Shown: piece by piece, positions 8,972 to 10,000 of the stretch | How the letters are laid out: every line of letters begins with the position of its first letter | How positions within the stretch are numbered: the stretch's first letter is position 1 | Source of the DNA: Trachelipus rathkii | Lineage: Eukaryota; Arthropoda; Malacostraca; Isopoda; Trachelipodidae | Reading direction: 5' to 3' | DNA: 10,000 bases | Assembly (NCBI GenBank): GCA_015478945.1 | Contig: JABUQX010100315.1 | Location: 1 to 10,000, forward strand | The notes under the pieces: generated by a model | Database searches by the model: none | The model's input: the letters and a program-made list of their open reading frames with translations, nothing else | Told to the model about the DNA's origin: nothing | Position numbers and translations under genes: made by a program

Positions 8972-9031
8972 TGTAGTTTGAGACGGACGAAGCACGTCTC
9001 GTTGCAACAACGTCCGATCAAGCAAACTGCA
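8972..9031. repeat. Imperfect inverted repeat with nested short arms
   Basis: TGTAGTTTG (8972-8980) pairs with CAAACTGCA (9023-9031), allowing one G-T pair. Inside it, CGGACG (8984-8989) pairs with CGTCCG (9011-9016). A competing hairpin is also possible, GAGACG (8980-8985) with CGTCTC (8995-9000). The segment is CpG-rich for its surroundings. It may be a small transposon end, a cruciform-forming site or a promoter element. Confidence 0.5.
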
Positions 9032-9092
9032 GACTCTAAGTGACCTTTAGTCCTGACTTTTTTTTCGCATATAAGAGGATACAAACGGATTT

Positions 9093-9108
9093 AAAAAAAA
9101 AAAAAAAA
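9093..9108. repeat. A16 homopolymer
   Basis: Sixteen consecutive A residues lie between the inverted repeat and the first ATG of the open frame. Length polymorphism is expected here. Confidence 0.95.
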
Positions 9109-9307
9109 GATATAGAAATATAAAAAGAAGTAAAATAATGTTTTTTTGCCCACGATTTACATCGAATATAAAAAAGAGAAGGAGGAATAAACTTTGTAGA
9201 GAAATACATGAAGTAAAGAATGAAAGAACTTCCATCACACAAATTGAATTACGGATTGAGAATTCAGGCGAAAATTATTGCTCTTCCAATGAAGACATGG
9301 CTACGGA

Positions 9308-9336
9308 ACACGGAATCCACTTTACAGATTCCGTGT
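9308..9336 (+). repeat. Perfect 10-bp hairpin, 9-nt loop, in leader
   Basis: ACACGGAATC (9308-9317) is the exact reverse complement of GATTCCGTGT (9327-9336), with a 9-nt loop. In RNA this would be a stable stem-loop about 360 nt before the presumed start codon. It could slow scanning ribosomes or bind a protein, or it could be a DNA-level palindrome. Confidence 0.7.
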
Positions 9337-9362
9337 ATGTTTCATGCTCCCGAACTTGGAAT

Positions 9363-9440
9363 GAGGTTGAATCTTGCGAGCGAAATCACACGCTTCCGAA
9401 AGAGGTTGAATCGGGCGGGCGAAATCACACGCTTCCGACA
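9363..9440 (+). repeat. 39-bp tandem duplication, two copies
   Basis: Unit 1 (9363-9401) and unit 2 (9402-9440) are adjacent and differ at four of 39 positions. Both start GAGGTTGAATC and contain GCGAAATCACACGCTTCCGA. The period is 13 codons, so the reading frame is kept; in the long frame the copies read EVESCERNHTLPK and EVESGGRNHTLPT. The octamer ACGCTTCC occurs once more near 9460. Confidence 0.9.
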
Positions 9441-9695
9441 TTACCTTCTCGATCGACTGAACGCTTCCAAGGTACGCCCAACGAAATTAAGGATCAGCTA
9501 AGTCAATTATCATCGCCTTCACGCTTATCGGAGAGTCATTTTTCCGAGATACGTTCTTTTTCGCGGTTTTTATTGGTTTTTATTTCAAGTTTATTGACAT
9601 TTTCACGTCCGTTTTCAACGAATTATAATAGCAAAAATGAATTAATTTTTAACGAGTTAACAATTTTAACGGTTTTAAAATTCATTTTAACGATT

Positions 9696-9869
9696 ATGAT
9701 TAAAAATTTATGGAAATTTTACAAGGCTTGGAAAATTAAACAGAGTTTTGTTTATCTTCTTTTATTATTAAACTTGCATCCTGTTTGTGGCAATTCGGCA
9801 CCGAGGTTTGTCGTTGAGAAAAGCACAGAAATTGTCGTCAATTGGAAGGAAGGACCCGATCTCCTGTCG
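9696..9869 (+). CDS. First coding exon of a cadherin-like gene (5' part; Cad87A-like)
   Basis: Fifty-eight codons from ATG 9696 to a phase-0 splice donor after 9869. Residues 1-32 form a signal peptide: a basic start (MIKNLWKFYKAWKIKQ), a hydrophobic core (FVYLLLLLNL), and a probable cleavage after PVCG. The mature chain begins NSAPRFVVEKSTEIV and continues to KEGPDLLS. The pattern APRF, then TEIV, then KEGP recalls the start of the first extracellular cadherin repeat in insect cadherin-87A-type proteins. Such proteins are large calcium-dependent adhesion molecules anchored in the plasma membrane. I chose this ATG because it places the signal peptide at the N-terminus; an in-frame ATG at 9138 would bury it at residue 187. 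Cadherin repeats proper, calcium-binding motifs and the membrane anchor would lie in later exons outside the window. Secreted or membrane protein: fairly sure. Cadherin: moderate. Cad87A specifically: tentative. Confidence 0.55.
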
Positions 9870-9875
9870 GTAAGT
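9870..9875 (+). other. 5' splice donor (GTAAGT), intron 1 start
   Basis: The sequence TCG/GTAAGT matches the animal U1 consensus and cuts the frame in phase 0. The protein-like signal ends at this point: the read-through is Phe/Leu-rich with no signature and stops at 9936-9938. The intron runs out of the window. Confidence 0.7.
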
Positions 9876-9967
9876 AGAAACACAAACATTCCTTTTCTTA
9901 AATTTCATTTTGTGTCTTTTTTTTTGTGGCTTCTGTAAATTTTAAGATGTGTTTTTATGTAAATTCT

Positions 9968-9968
<1 letters not shown>

Positions 9969-10000
<32 letters not shown>
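9969..10000 (+). repeat. Poly-T run, cut by window edge
   Basis: At least 32 consecutive T residues lie near the start of the presumed first intron and continue to the window edge. It may be a plain homopolymer microsatellite or the poly-A tail of a retroposon inserted on the minus strand; the flanking sequence needed to decide is outside. Confidence 0.9.

Larger units (their letters stand above)
9075..9695 (+). other. Probable 5' leader of the cadherin-like gene, open frame throughout
   Basis: This stretch is immediately upstream of the presumed start codon and in the same frame. It has no stop from just after TAA 9072-9074, and an ATG at 9138 opens a 266-codon frame that runs through the exon. 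The sequence is CpG-richer than its surroundings, as animal 5' exons often are. The frame would encode a Ser/Arg/Asn-rich segment with a duplicated 13-residue unit and no known domain. A signal peptide follows at codon 187, so the simplest reading is untranslated leader. An N-terminal extension or an alternative promoter product remains possible. A second ATG frame (9220-9501) overlaps it. A TATAAG sequence lies at 9070-9075. The true transcription start or upstream splice site cannot be set from sequence alone. Confidence 0.4.

Noticed and set aside
8775..8972. 65-codon minus ORF
   Set aside because: AT-rich, Ile/Lys/Phe-biased translation without a motif; lies in the upstream region of the cadherin-like gene.
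9036..9242. Two overlapping minus ORFs (9036-9242, 9047-9238) rich in Phe
   Set aside because: They read through the A16 tract as poly-Phe and lie antisense to the leader; no membrane-protein family is recognisable.
1..10000. tRNA, rRNA, CRISPR, bacterial operon or integrated virus
   Set aside because: No cloverleaf with A and B boxes, no conserved rRNA segment, no regularly spaced repeat-spacer array, and no capsid or envelope-like frame was seen on either strand.

Overview
The window looks like nuclear DNA of an AT-rich, microsatellite-laden animal, most probably an arthropod and plausibly a decapod crustacean such as a penaeid shrimp. This is inference. It rests on the very high density of (AT)n, (TTA)n, (CT)n, (ATCT)n and (TTTA)n tracts, a relic resembling a DIRS-type retrotransposon, and the start of what looks like an arthropod cadherin gene with an animal splice donor. 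Nothing looks bacterial: there is no dense ORF packing, no operon, no rRNA or tRNA and no CRISPR.

Layout. Positions 1-1700 are plain AT-rich DNA with one possible decayed coding fragment on the minus strand (1097-1285). Positions 1700-5140 are mostly simple repeats separated by short, more complex spacers. They end in a compound CT / ATCT / CT / AT microsatellite (4633-5140). At about 5147 the composition switches abruptly to a GC- and CpG-richer block that runs to about 6610. On the plus strand, in one frame broken by stops, this block carries weak but correctly spaced motifs of a DIRS-like reverse transcriptase C-terminus, RNase H and the connecting segment; a tyrosine recombinase tail may follow. 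Positions 6611-8190 return to AT-rich spacers and long (AT)n tracts.

Positions 8200-10000 are the genic end. There is an isolated complex patch at 8200-8420 with an inverted repeat and a 47-codon ORF. Next comes a stretch with a CRE-like site and an imperfect inverted repeat (8938-9031). A leader region with unusually few stops follows (9075-9695), carrying a 10-bp hairpin and a 39-bp tandem duplication. Last is a 58-codon first coding exon (9696-9869) with a signal peptide and the beginning of a cadherin-like ectodomain, ending at a consensus GTAAGT donor. The gene continues beyond the window on the plus strand.

Only the cadherin-like exon is supported as a functional protein-coding piece. 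The other long ORFs are low-complexity read-through of microsatellites or shadows of the decayed element. All homology statements come from motif recognition by eye and were not checked by a search.
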